Positions 18,501 through 26,494 of a DNA stretch of 64,000 bases are shown piece by piece (position 1 is the first letter of the stretch; each line of letters starts with the position of its first letter). The DNA is from Chloroflexota bacterium. Its GTDB lineage: Bacteria; Chloroflexota; Anaerolineae; Anaerolineales; Villigracilaceae. The notes beneath the pieces were generated by a model that worked only from the letters and a program-made list of their open reading frames with translations, was not told the origin of the DNA and ran no database searches. Made by a program: the position numbers and the translations under genes. The DNA lies in contig JACPVF010000016.1 in the NCBI GenBank assembly GCA_016191845.1, forward strand, positions 124,001 through 188,000, in the 5' to 3' direction.

Positions 18501-20530
18501 ACAAATGCCAAAATATTACCCATGGATCCATTGATGATGTCTGCCCAACCTATGCCTGCGAAGGAATGCTTAGACCCCTTACTGAAAAATCCATAGGCTT
18601 CCAAGATAATTTGTACAAAGATGAATACCTATCCAGCACTCCTGTGGTTCTTACTGCTAATGAGCATACCGCCCAATGGACCGCAAAGGAAGCCGCAAAC
18701 GTACAAAATCAATTTATCCAGGGCAAAGTTAACGTATTGAGTTGCTCCACGACTTTCGAGTTAGGCGTAGACGTAGGCGATTTGCAGGCAGTTCTCATGC
18801 GAAATATGCCACCTACCACCGCCAATTACATTCAGCGCGCGGGTCGTGCAGGACGTCGTACCGATTCTGCTGCTTACGTGCTTACGTTTGCCCAGCGCCG
18901 CTCTCATGATCTCAACTATTTTACTAAGCCTGAAACAATGGTGACTGGGAAGATCAAGCCGCCCATTGCCGTTTTGTCCAACGAGAAAATCATCCGCAGA
19001 CATTTGCACTCGGTTGTGTTCTCGGCATTTTTCCGCTGGGCGTACGATTCTGAAGGCAGAACTTTCAAGACTATCTCTGAATTTTTGCTGGACGGTTCAG
19101 AAACGGGCATAGATTTATTTAAAAAGTTTTTAGCCCAAAAGCCAAAAGACATTCAGGATTCACTCCTTCGTGTTATCCCAGGTGGATTGTTAGACGATCT
19201 TGGCGTCAAAGATTGGGGATGGATTAAAGGCTTACTTGACCCTGATGAGCCAAAATCTTTTGATTTGGCGATACGCGATTATTTGGATGAAATCCAGAAA
19301 TTAGAAGACCTCCGCAAAGAAGCACGCGAAAGAGATGACGCACAAAGCGATAAAGAAGCAAGTAGATTAAGAAAAATCATCGAGCAAATCCGCGACAGAC
19401 AGTTGTTGGGCTTTCTTGGAACAAGAAATGTTTTGCCTAAATACGGATTTCCAACAGATGTTGTTGAATTGAAGACAAATCATTTGTCGGCAATTGAAGA
19501 GGCTACCAAGGTCCAACTGGAGCGTGACCTCAGAATGGCTATTTCTGAGTTTGCTCCTGGCAGCGAGGTGGTTGCTGCAAAAAGAATCTGGAAAAGCCAG
19601 GGGGTTCGCTTGCTTCCAAACAAGAAATGGGAGGAAATTTTTTATTCCGTTTGCAAAAAGTGTAATAGATTCCATTGGGGTTACGCGGAATCTGAGATAC
19701 CTCCAACGTGCAAATCTTGCTCAGAACCGCTTCCAGCAAAAGTTAAATACATCAATCCTGAGCAGGGCTTTATTGCTGCCAATGATACTGAAAGCCCAGG
19801 CGAATCCGCGCCCCAGAGAACCTACGCAAGCCAGGTTTATTTCACTGAATATCGAGGCTCAAAAGATGAAACTCAAGATAAAGGCGATCTTGAATTTGAC
19901 GGTGCCCTTTCTTCATCTAGTTTACAGGTTTACAAAAAATATTCCCAGCACGGCTGGCTGGCGTTGGTCAATGACGGTTTCGGGCGTGGCTTCAAAATAT
20001 GTGATCGGTGCGGTTGGTCTGAACCTGTAAATTTCACGCCTGGATTGAAAGGTAGATCGTCTCATAAAAATCCTCTGACAGGGAAAGATTGTAAAGGAAG
20101 TACGACTAACTACCATTTAGGTCACCGTTTCATGACTGACGTGTTGGATCTTAGTTTAGATGGCAGATTACAGTCACTGTATAGCCGTTCCGCCATGATG
20201 TCGCTCATGTATGCAATGCTTGATGGCTCTAGTGAAGCCCTTGGTATTCGACGCGATGATGTAGATGGCACTTTATTTTACAAGGACTTCCAACGCCCGC
20301 CTCATATAATTCTTTATGACACGGTTCCAGGTGGTGCAGGGCATGTTGAACGTATAAGTAAAAAAATGTCTTTGGTACTAGATGCTGCGTTAAGCAAAGT
20401 CTCTGCGTGTGAATGCGGCGAAGATACAAGTTGTTATAATTGCCTTCGTAATTACAGAAATCAGTTCTATCACGATGATTTGCAGCGTGGTATGGCAATC
20501 GAATTATTGAAGGCTATATTGAATAAATGA
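15506..20530 (+). CDS. DEAD/DEAH helicase with DUF1998/MZB C-terminus (defence operon, gene 5)
   Basis: A 1674-residue superfamily II helicase. The ATG at 15506 is chosen because AGAGG lies 4 bases upstream and the previous gene stops 10 bases before; reading further upstream overlaps gene 4 in another frame. Walker A is in ATGTGSGKTET (near 119), the DEAH box in ALDEAHVYDG (near 264), and motif VI in QRAGRAGRRTD (near 1110). The end carries the DUF1998/MZB signature, a four-cysteine cluster CECG...CYNCLRNY near 1635. At least four more paired-cysteine knuckles occur (near 526, 626, 998 and 1385), more than usual. DISARM and related systems use a helicase plus DUF1998 pair; here both are in one chain. 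It overlaps the next gene by 4 bases (ATGA). Confidence 0.9.
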   Translation: MTSQSSNKKNTIHPIDTTNHIRNTYIRYLKTIKPFQDEGFRDAFAKALEEPNMLVKGPLVEIALPYKKGASIEDLVKEGVLSPKFAELNSPDLPYNRPLYEHQVKAIRKAVKERNLIVATGTGSGKTETFLVPILNYLFREEEAGTLSKPGVRAMLLYPMNALANDQMKRLRRLLMNYPQITFGRYIGETDNEENREKAKANFKRIYPQEEIRDNELITRPEMQKTPPHILLTNYAMLEYLLLRPIDSSLFDGETGKYWHFIALDEAHVYDGANATEMAMLLRRLADRVVGDKLGKLQVIATSATLGGGRKDFPEVIEFAKNLFNKSFEWDEDDPERQDIIEADRVPIESLGTIWGAGNPTLYKELADLVENRPSDEGEATAYLSKLDAVFQKQKVNAPLQTAAAEAKKEKTAVLQRYLYEILRGDKNVHAVLNSLKEKNARQLEDLAKDVFPDDPDSPEALINLVMLAVFARADSDSMPLLPARYHVFARALEGAFVCLNEEAHKKLPPEKQERLFLRRQKYCPHCKSRVFELATCTRCGTAYLIGVEREGHSIHEEKEGVKLVSGGTYLIQNSVLYSSPVARQTEYFTLESKFAEIDEDEFISDPDSTPDDLNENLNSSELLLCRSCGRIRSGNAEKCDCQGTFIKISKVELGRKQTLRRCVSCSVRSSGGVVYRFLTGQDAPVSVLADALYQHVPASKAQDSDELPGYGRKMLNFTDSRQNAAFFAPYLERAHGRNLRRRLIMLALEKDPEAINGNLRLHTFMERLAFQIGEEKVFPENESNSDKEKRAAIWLMQEFSPPLDRRISLEGLGLLRFEPDISENWIVPPFLQADPWNLTREQAFRLIVNLLNTLRFQGAITYLLNEKTDLFMNAKDTDLLAVAKDAFAPRTKTSSFKQDLSAKGKENIFRWTPAAPYANARSNYLKRILLTRKYKFNADDAVRNLLNELWDYLTRSNTWISCFENRDIPKEGSVKRLSHKVWKIIPTGSNYAGWMVCDKCQNITHGSIDDVCPTYACEGMLRPLTEKSIGFQDNLYKDEYLSSTPVVLTANEHTAQWTAKEAANVQNQFIQGKVNVLSCSTTFELGVDVGDLQAVLMRNMPPTTANYIQRAGRAGRRTDSAAYVLTFAQRRSHDLNYFTKPETMVTGKIKPPIAVLSNEKIIRRHLHSVVFSAFFRWAYDSEGRTFKTISEFLLDGSETGIDLFKKFLAQKPKDIQDSLLRVIPGGLLDDLGVKDWGWIKGLLDPDEPKSFDLAIRDYLDEIQKLEDLRKEARERDDAQSDKEASRLRKIIEQIRDRQLLGFLGTRNVLPKYGFPTDVVELKTNHLSAIEEATKVQLERDLRMAISEFAPGSEVVAAKRIWKSQGVRLLPNKKWEEIFYSVCKKCNRFHWGYAESEIPPTCKSCSEPLPAKVKYINPEQGFIAANDTESPGESAPQRTYASQVYFTEYRGSKDETQDKGDLEFDGALSSSSLQVYKKYSQHGWLALVNDGFGRGFKICDRCGWSEPVNFTPGLKGRSSHKNPLTGKDCKGSTTNYHLGHRFMTDVLDLSLDGRLQSLYSRSAMMSLMYAMLDGSSEALGIRRDDVDGTLFYKDFQRPPHIILYDTVPGGAGHVERISKKMSLVLDAALSKVSACECGEDTSCYNCLRNYRNQFYHDDLQRGMAIELLKAILNK

Positions 20531-21255
20531 GGACATCTGAGTATCTTGTAGGTTTTGATCGATTTATTGCTTTAGACTGGGCAAATTATACTTTGGGTTT
20601 GTTATCCTACCCTGGGGATGAGGCGGCCAAAATGTCTGAACTTAAATCTTGGTTGTCCTTATATATTTCTGGCAAGGAAGCTTCTCAGAAAACAGCAAAT
20701 GTCCTTGCTCGTTTATGGCTTCGTGCTACCCCTGAGATATCTATATTTAAGAAATACGCTGTGAGCCTTGCCCCTGAATTAAGAAAAGATGAATTGATGT
20801 ATTTACATTGGGGTATGTCTTTATTGGTTTTTCCACTTTTTCATGAAGTGTGTACTCAAGTTGGAAGGCTTCTTTTTCTGCAATCCAGCGTATCACGTCG
20901 TGAAATTCAAATCCGCATGGCAGAAAAATATAGCAATCAGAGTACGATTCCTCGATCCGTGAATCGCATACTGCAAACGCTTGTCGCCTGGGGATTGCTT
21001 CAGGAAATATCACCTCGCGAACTAAGTGCGAAGCGGCAAGCCCCTTCGAATATTTTAATTAAAGCATGGTTGATTGAATGTGCTGTGTTTTCCGCGCCAT
21101 CAAAAAAGGTATCCCTCCATGGACTCTATAAAAATCCGATTCTCTTTCCTTTTGAATTTCATGAAGATCTTAGCTGGATTGTTAATAAATCGGATAAATT
21201 GTTTTTGGAACGAGATGGGAATAATTTGGAATATGTAGTATGGCTCGATATGTGA
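20527..21255 (+). CDS. Small winged-helix-like protein (defence operon, gene 6)
   Basis: 242 residues, starting inside the stop codon of the helicase gene (ATGA), so translation is probably coupled. I do not recognise the family with certainty. Residues about 118-160 (SRREIQIRMAEKY then RSVNRILQTLVAWGLL) look like a helix-turn-helix or winged-helix unit of the kind in BrxA (DUF1819)-like proteins. The rest is mostly helical, with no catalytic motif seen. Possible roles are a DNA-binding adaptor of the system or its regulator. Codon use is AT-rich. No terminator is obvious after the stop; a degenerate 21-bp repeat array begins about 30 bases downstream. Confidence 0.7.
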   Translation: MRTSEYLVGFDRFIALDWANYTLGLLSYPGDEAAKMSELKSWLSLYISGKEASQKTANVLARLWLRATPEISIFKKYAVSLAPELRKDELMYLHWGMSLLVFPLFHEVCTQVGRLLFLQSSVSRREIQIRMAEKYSNQSTIPRSVNRILQTLVAWGLLQEISPRELSAKRQAPSNILIKAWLIECAVFSAPSKKVSLHGLYKNPILFPFEFHEDLSWIVNKSDKLFLERDGNNLEYVVWLDM

Positions 21256-21285
21256 CTTTCTTTCGAGCTTATGTGGTTATCCCTC

Positions 21286-21704
21286 CCTGAATTTTTTCCC
21301 TCGGCATTGTAAGGATGAATATCGGCCCTGTGAGATCGATTTCCTGCCCTGATTTGCCTTCTTGTAGCCCTGCGCGGGGCATTCCCCATCCTAAAATTCC
21401 TTCTCGTTACCTTGCAAGAACTACTCCCCGCCCTGAAATTCGTTCTCTATACCTTGCAAGAATGAATTGCAATCTTGTAACGATCATGCCCCATCTCGAA
21501 ATTCCTTCTCGCAGCCCTGCATGATCGAATCCCCGCCTTGCAATTTGTTCTTTCGATCCTGAATGAATAAATTGCGGGCTTGCAAGAACTATTCCCCACC
21601 CTGCAATCCGTTCTTTCAACCCCGCGAGGATGAATGACAAGCCTACAAGGATGATTCCCCGCCCTGGCTTCCCTTCATTTTGTCTTGCAGGGATGAATTA
21701 CAGA
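21286..21704. repeat. Degenerate 21-bp tandem repeat array with A/B/C higher-order pattern
   Basis: Twenty consecutive units of 21 bp, in register with no indels except a first unit one base short. Most begin C(C/T)TG. Three unit types recur: A ends in ATTCCCCGC-like sequence, B carries AATTCGTTCT-like sequence, C carries GATGAATTGC-like sequence. From 21286 the order reads B C AB AB AB ABC AB ABC ABC ABC. A minus-strand frame (21640-21407) reads as a 7-residue-multiple repeat with RERISGRG-like cores, but start, ribosome site and flanks do not support a gene. The array fills the gap between the defence-like operon and the next gene. Confidence 0.85.
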
Positions 21705-21785
21705 ATTCATAGGTGGCTCGATAAACCGAAAAAGAGAAAGGGACTCGAATGAAACCCCGCATGCTAAATCTTCCCCTCGTGCCTA

Positions 21786-21794
21786 TGCTATACT
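21786..21794 (+). promoter_or_regulatory. Extended -10 promoter (TGCTATACT)
   Basis: TG at 21786-21787, one base, then TATACT at 21789-21794 match an extended -10 box. There is no clear -35 box. The start codon of the downstream membrane protein gene is 36 bases further on. Confidence 0.45.
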
Positions 21795-21830
21795 GAACGA
21801 GACGATTTGCGCGGGTGGGAGGACGGGCCT

Positions 21831-23573
21831 ATGCGGTACCTGTTGGAGAAATTTCCATCCATTTCGGCGTCCGAGCGTCAGGCCCTGGCGGCCTTGGGGA
21901 TCGCCGATACAGACCAACTGCTCGCTGCGGCTGCCCTGCCGTCCCGTCGGGAGGACCTGGCGCGGCGGGGCGGAATTTCCTTCGAGCGGCTCACCCGCCT
22001 GGCGGGGCTGTCCGATCTGGTCCGTGTCAAAGGGGTTGGGCCTGCGCTGGCGGAGGCCCTCGTCGATTCGGGTATGGCGGGGAACATCCAGCAATTGATC
22101 GGGCATGCCTCCGACCTGCCCGCTCTGCGTCAGGCCCTGCTGGACCATGCGGAACAGGCGGGCCTGCATCCTCCGCACGTTTCGGTTGCGCAGTGGGGGG
22201 AGATCTGTGCCGAGTCCCGCGAGCTGCGTCCGCGCCTGCTGCTGAATTCCCAGAAACCCGACCCACAGTTCCGCCGTGACCTGTTTGCGTATGCCTGGAA
22301 GGAACGCAAACAGTCCCTGAAGCTCAACCTGGGAATCTTTGCCGCGGTGCTGGTGCCCATCTTGCTTTTGATGATCGGCGCCTGGGTATATGTCAATAGT
22401 CTGGCCTCGAAGCCCCTCTCGCCCTATGACGACATCAATCGACTCTATACGGCCGCCTGGCTGGCCAATTTTTTCTTGTTGGAGCGCAGCCTCCTGGTCG
22501 TGGCCGCTCTCCTGATGGGCATGGTCGCCCTGTTGACTCTGGCGTACGAGGGCGTTAATCATCTTCAAGCCACTTGGCTGGTGCTCTTCCTGTTCTCCAC
22601 CCCTGGCCAGCGGGAATTCTACCAGCGCGTCAATGCCCTCGATCTCAAGAAACAAACCCGCGCCCTGTGGTGGATGGTGGCCCTGCTGGCCTTGATGGCC
22701 CTGATCCTGGTGGGCTTTGCCCTTGGAGCCATGTTCGATGAGTCCGCCCTGTCCAGTGGGACGTTGAATAACACGGCCCTCCTGGCGGCCTTTTCGTGGG
22801 TCACCATTCCGTTTGGCGTCCTCATGGGCGTGGTGGCCTCTGTCCCGGTCCTGGCCTTCCTGTGGAAGGAATTCCCCGCGGGCAGCAAATACGACCGCGA
22901 CCACGCCCGCCGCTACTCCATCTACTACATGCTCAAGATCCTGATGCTGCCCGTCCTGGTCGTCTTCCTGTCACAGGTCATCATCCCCTTTGCCTTTTCG
23001 TGGCATACGGCCATCGTGAAGGACCGTCTGGCCCCCCAGGCGCGCGCTGCAATTCTGGAAACGAGGCAGGAACTGGCAGCCGTGCCGTTGACGGATGGGG
23101 AGAAACCGCTTTGGCGGGATTATGCGCTCTCGGTGGTGGATGAAACCATCCTGACCGGGATCGACTCGCGGGCCTTGATCGTGACCCCAGAGGATACCTC
23201 GGCGGTCGATCTGATCGTCCCCGCCGCCCTGAACATGGTGGTGTGGATCGCCCTGACGGCCATCCTCTTGCTCTTCGTGATCCCGTATTTGATTCTCGGC
23301 GGCTGGGGGCGCGGACTGTCCTATATCTTCATCCTGTGGATTTCCTTCTCCCTCGAAAACTGGCTGACGGCCATCTCTCCCACCTGGTTTCAGCTGCCCC
23401 GCGGCGGGGTCATCACCGGGTTGTTTGTCGCTGTCTTTATTTTCATCAACGCCCTGTTCTTCGATTGGCTCTTCGACGTCGGCACCCAGCGCAAAAAGGT
23501 CTGCCCCGCCTGCAAGACCGAACTGGACCGCGAATCCCTGTTCTGCTCCGAGTGCGGCTTTCAGCAGGAGTAA
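21831..23573 (+). CDS. Helix-hairpin-helix (DUF4332-like) polytopic membrane protein with zinc ribbon
   Basis: 580 residues, unknown function. The ATG at 21831 has GGGAGG 8 bases upstream; a TTG eight codons earlier is less likely. The N-terminal 110 residues contain VRVKGVGPALAEALVDSG, a helix-hairpin-helix core of the DUF4332 type usually linked to DNA binding or protein contacts. About eight hydrophobic segments follow, starting near residue 175. The C-terminus is a zinc ribbon, CPACK then CSECGF (near 558-577). A HhH domain, a membrane domain and a zinc ribbon in one chain is an odd mix. The next gene follows after a 110-base gap with its own -10-like TATAAT (23606-23611). Confidence 0.75.
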   Translation: MRYLLEKFPSISASERQALAALGIADTDQLLAAAALPSRREDLARRGGISFERLTRLAGLSDLVRVKGVGPALAEALVDSGMAGNIQQLIGHASDLPALRQALLDHAEQAGLHPPHVSVAQWGEICAESRELRPRLLLNSQKPDPQFRRDLFAYAWKERKQSLKLNLGIFAAVLVPILLLMIGAWVYVNSLASKPLSPYDDINRLYTAAWLANFFLLERSLLVVAALLMGMVALLTLAYEGVNHLQATWLVLFLFSTPGQREFYQRVNALDLKKQTRALWWMVALLALMALILVGFALGAMFDESALSSGTLNNTALLAAFSWVTIPFGVLMGVVASVPVLAFLWKEFPAGSKYDRDHARRYSIYYMLKILMLPVLVVFLSQVIIPFAFSWHTAIVKDRLAPQARAAILETRQELAAVPLTDGEKPLWRDYALSVVDETILTGIDSRALIVTPEDTSAVDLIVPAALNMVVWIALTAILLLFVIPYLILGGWGRGLSYIFILWISFSLENWLTAISPTWFQLPRGGVITGLFVAVFIFINALFFDWLFDVGTQRKKVCPACKTELDRESLFCSECGFQQE

Positions 23574-23683
23574 GGGAAAATGCACATGCGTTTGCGAACT
23601 TGTTCTATAATTTGATTATTCTGTTTGTTCCTGGTTTGTCCGTATCCGACGCGTACACTGGAAAGGCCCAAAAGGAGAGCAAC

Positions 23684-24445
23684 ATGGCACAGGAAGCTGC
23701 AGACATCGAGGTCTCGAAGGACAGTATCAAGCTATCCTATCGTCGCTACCTCTCGGATAGTTCGGCTGGCTTTATCCTCCTGCTTTCCCTGATCTGGATC
23801 TTTTTCCGCGAATTCAAGGACATCGCCAAGGCCCTTCCCTCCGAAGTCTTGTTGTTTGCCGGGCTGATGCTCTTCCTGCTGGCTACCCCCGTGGGCATGT
23901 TGATCAATGTGTTGAGTTGGCTCACCCTGGAGGGTCGTCAGGAGGCCATCGAGCGCAGGATCGTTTCGGGTAAATTTTGGCTGCCCGAGTGGTTGACGTC
24001 CACCCTCCAATATCTAAAGGAAGAATACTTGTTTGAGGAGTGCAAGACTCTCTTTGGGTTGAATGAACGTAACTGGCGAAGCTCCTATGAGAAACTTCGG
24101 ACCGCGGTCGAGGTGAGATACCCCGGGGTGATCGCCGCCACCGAGCCGATTCGCGGTTTCACCATCTTCCTCAGGAATATCGTGCTCCTGCTGTTCGTGG
24201 TCCTGGGATACAGGATGCTGGTTTATATCCGTTTCGGCTGGCATAACTTGAATGGGGTGATTCTGTTGCTGTATTTGGTCTCCTTCCTGCTCCCCTTTCT
24301 ACTCCTTCGCTTGAGCGCCATGACGGTCTTTTATTATCATGTTCAGGTCTTTTTCTGGGCAAAGACCCTGGGGTATACCATTCAGGAGGGCAGGGTGCTT
24401 CCTCCTTCGGATGAAAAGCGCGAAAGGGCCCAGCCGCCTGAATGA
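23684..24445 (+). CDS. Membrane protein of unknown function
   Basis: 253 residues. The start ATG has AAAGGAG 8 bases upstream; the reading frame is open further up but overlaps the previous gene. At least four hydrophobic segments are visible (about 27-43, 58-80, 167-185, 195-215), separated by a soluble stretch with aromatic and charged residues (about 85-160) that is probably cytoplasmic. No known motif. It overlaps the following GGCT-like gene by four bases (ATGA), so the two are co-translated, but no functional link is evident. Confidence 0.72.
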   Translation: MAQEAADIEVSKDSIKLSYRRYLSDSSAGFILLLSLIWIFFREFKDIAKALPSEVLLFAGLMLFLLATPVGMLINVLSWLTLEGRQEAIERRIVSGKFWLPEWLTSTLQYLKEEYLFEECKTLFGLNERNWRSSYEKLRTAVEVRYPGVIAATEPIRGFTIFLRNIVLLLFVVLGYRMLVYIRFGWHNLNGVILLLYLVSFLLPFLLLRLSAMTVFYYHVQVFFWAKTLGYTIQEGRVLPPSDEKRERAQPPE

Positions 24446-25053
24446 GTCGACAATTCCTGTTTGGATATGGAAGCCTGATCAATCAGGAGAGCCGTTCGAT
24501 CACGGGCATAACGAAGAACCCCGTGGTGATCACCGTCCAGGGCTTCGAACGTTCCTGGTGCGTCCAGTCCCCCTCCATGCGCCTGACCGGCCTGGGCATT
24601 TTCCCCAACGCGGACGCCTGTTGCAACGGCGTGCTGGTGGAGCTCGACCCCGACCAACTGGCAGCCTTCGACGAGCGGGAGTTGGGCGGCTCCGACGAGA
24701 ACTATGCGCGGGTCCAGGTCCCACGTCGGGCAATCGAGGGTCCGTCCCTGCCCGAGTTGGCCATCGTTTGGGCCTACATCGTTCGCAAGCCGTCCCTTCC
24801 CACCCCGCCATTCCCGATCGCCCAGTCCTATCTGGATGTGATCCTGATGGGTTGTCTGGAGTTTGGGGAACCCTTTGCCGACGAATTTGTCCGCACCACC
24901 TCGGGCTGGGACTCTCCCTGGGTGGACGACCGTTCCTTTCCGCGGTATGTGCGCCACCTCGCTGCGGGGGCTGCTCTGCCTCGGGTGGACGACGTTTTGA
25001 AGCAAACCATCCCCGCGGCATGGCTGCGCAGGGTTGTGGATTCTGGGATGTAG
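24442..25053 (+). CDS. Gamma-glutamylcyclotransferase-like protein
   Basis: 203 residues. The N-terminal FGYGSL motif (residues 7-12) is the signature of the GGCT/AIG2 fold, which forms the pocket for gamma-glutamyl substrates that cyclise to 5-oxoproline. The acidic residues of DERELGG (near 77) are in the expected place for the catalytic Glu. The C-terminal 80 residues go beyond the minimal fold. It overlaps the upstream membrane protein gene by ATGA. The true substrate is not known; many members of the fold have other substrates. Confidence 0.75.
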   Translation: MSRQFLFGYGSLINQESRSITGITKNPVVITVQGFERSWCVQSPSMRLTGLGIFPNADACCNGVLVELDPDQLAAFDERELGGSDENYARVQVPRRAIEGPSLPELAIVWAYIVRKPSLPTPPFPIAQSYLDVILMGCLEFGEPFADEFVRTTSGWDSPWVDDRSFPRYVRHLAAGAALPRVDDVLKQTIPAAWLRRVVDSGM

Positions 25054-25066
25054 CGGGTACCTCGTC

Positions 25067-26047
25067 ATGAAGACACGCCTTCTCCTCCTCGTTGGACTCC
25101 TAGTCCTGCTCCTGGCTTGCAATCTGCCTGCCGCTGCGCCCACCCCCGACCTGATGGCGACCCTGGCCGCCTCCACGCCCCAGGTGGGCGCCACCCCGTC
25201 CGCGCCTGTCCCCGAGGATGACGAGCCGCACGGCCATATCGTCTTCACCTGCCAGATCTTCAAGGTGCAGGCCGCCAACCAGATCTGTATCGTCAACGCC
25301 GACGGCACGGGCTACCGCCGCCTCACCACCGACGACTCGCGCCAGCACTATTACCCGTCCCTCTCGCCCGACGGCCTCAGCCTGGTCTACGCCGCCTTCC
25401 GCGAGGCGGGCGTCTACGAGATCTACGAGATGACCCTGGCGGATGGCTCCGTCCGTCCGCTGACCGACCGCCTGGGCGTGGTCAACGCCCCCGAGATCTC
25501 CCCCGACGGGACGCAGATCGTCTTCACCCATTGGATCGCCGCCACGGACCGCAACGAGCTCTGGATCATGGCCCGCGACGGCTCCCGTCCCCACCGCCTG
25601 GCCGACGTCACAGGCTGGGACCCCACCTGGTCTCCCGACGGAACCCGGATCCTCTTCGCCTCGAACCGCGGCGGCCCCAATCAACTTTGGGTCATGGATC
25701 TCGACGGCTCGAACCTGCATCCGGTCAGCAACCTGCCCGCCCTGCGTGGCCGCAGCGACTGGTCCGCGCTCGGGGAGATCGTCACCTACTCGGGCGAACC
25801 CTGGAAGCGCGAACTCTTCCTGATGAATGCCGATGGCTCGGGGCAGCGGCAGCTCACCCCAGCGGGCGGCAACAGCCAGGGCCCCAGTTTCTCGCCCGAT
25901 GGCCGCTGGGTCGTCTTCACCGCCTACTTCGACCATCCGAACGACGACCACGGCTGCGAACTCTACCTGCTGCGCACCGATGGCACCGACCTGCGCCGCC
26001 TCACCGAAAACGCCTACTGCGACTACCAGCCGCGCTGGGGACCGTAA
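25067..26047 (+). CDS. TolB-like beta-propeller lipoprotein
   Basis: 326 residues. The ATG at 25067 gives a classic lipoprotein signal: MKTR, a Leu-rich core, then lipobox LLAC at residues 16-19. A Pro/Ala/Thr linker (20-55) is followed by repeated PD40/WD40-like blades, with SPDG motifs recurring about every 40-45 residues (YPSLSPDG, APEISPDG, DPTWSPDG, GPSFSPDG). It is a cell-surface propeller of the TolB/DPP-IV N-terminal type, probably for protein or ligand contact. There are no catalytic residues. It starts 13 bases after the GGCT-like gene. Confidence 0.88.
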   Translation: MKTRLLLLVGLLVLLLACNLPAAAPTPDLMATLAASTPQVGATPSAPVPEDDEPHGHIVFTCQIFKVQAANQICIVNADGTGYRRLTTDDSRQHYYPSLSPDGLSLVYAAFREAGVYEIYEMTLADGSVRPLTDRLGVVNAPEISPDGTQIVFTHWIAATDRNELWIMARDGSRPHRLADVTGWDPTWSPDGTRILFASNRGGPNQLWVMDLDGSNLHPVSNLPALRGRSDWSALGEIVTYSGEPWKRELFLMNADGSGQRQLTPAGGNSQGPSFSPDGRWVVFTAYFDHPNDDHGCELYLLRTDGTDLRRLTENAYCDYQPRWGP

Positions 26048-26100
26048 TCCTTCGCCCGCGCTGGAGTACAATAAGCCGACATTTCACATTGGAGTACCTC

Positions 26101-26445
26101 ATGGGTTTTCTTGATTCCCTCTTCGGACCTTCGGTCCCTTCCATCACCGCCGAGGAATTGAGCCAGCGGCTCAAGGTCGGCAAGCATCCCATCGTGCTGG
26201 ACGTGCGCCAGCCCGAGGAGTTCCGTCAGATGCACATCGCGGGCGCGCGGCTGATCCCCCTGCGTGAGCTGCAGCGTCGCATGGGCGAACTGCCCGCCAA
26301 CCGCGAGATCGTCTGCATCTGCGCCTCGGGCAGCCGCAGCAGGTCCGCGGCCAAGCTGCTCATCAAGGCAGGCTACAAGGTCGTGGAAGTGGCGGGCGGC
26401 ATGCACGCCTGGCGCCGCCTCAGCCTGCCCGTGCAAAAGGGATAG
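26101..26445 (+). CDS. Rhodanese-like sulfurtransferase
   Basis: 114 residues, a single rhodanese domain. The active-site loop is CASGSRS, with the sulfur-carrying Cys near residue 74; VLDVRQPEEF and GGMHAW are the flanking family motifs. The 20 N-terminal residues (GFLDSLFGPSVPSIT) precede the domain. The ATG has GGAG 7 bases upstream, and TACAAT at 26067-26072 may be its -10 box. It would carry sulfur from thiosulfate or a persulfide to an acceptor; no partner is next to it. A strong terminator follows. Confidence 0.9.
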   Translation: MGFLDSLFGPSVPSITAEELSQRLKVGKHPIVLDVRQPEEFRQMHIAGARLIPLRELQRRMGELPANREIVCICASGSRSRSAAKLLIKAGYKVVEVAGGMHAWRRLSLPVQKG

Positions 26446-26458
26446 CCTCCCCGAATCA

Positions 26459-26492
26459 AAACCAGGCCAGCAGCTGCTGGCCTGGTTTTTTT
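26459..26492 (+). terminator. Rho-independent terminator after the rhodanese gene
   Basis: A perfect palindrome (ACCAGGCCAGCAG at 26461-26473 with CTGCTGGCCTGGT at 26474-26486) runs into seven or more T. It closes the 21.8-26.4 kb plus-strand block. Confidence 0.95.
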
Positions 26493-26494
26493 AT

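Noticed and set aside
3372-21255. A standard BREX or DISARM locus
   Set aside because: No PglZ, BrxL, BrxA/BrxB pair, PLD nuclease or SNF2 helicase is in the operon or directly beside it.
21407-21640. Minus-strand open frame with internal amino-acid repeats (RERISGRG-like)
   Set aside because: It only exists because a 21-bp repeat keeps any frame periodic; there is no ribosome site and neighbouring units carry stops.
21286-21704. CRISPR array downstream of the defence genes
   Set aside because: There is no alternation of constant repeat and unique spacer; all positions belong to one degenerate 21-bp unit.
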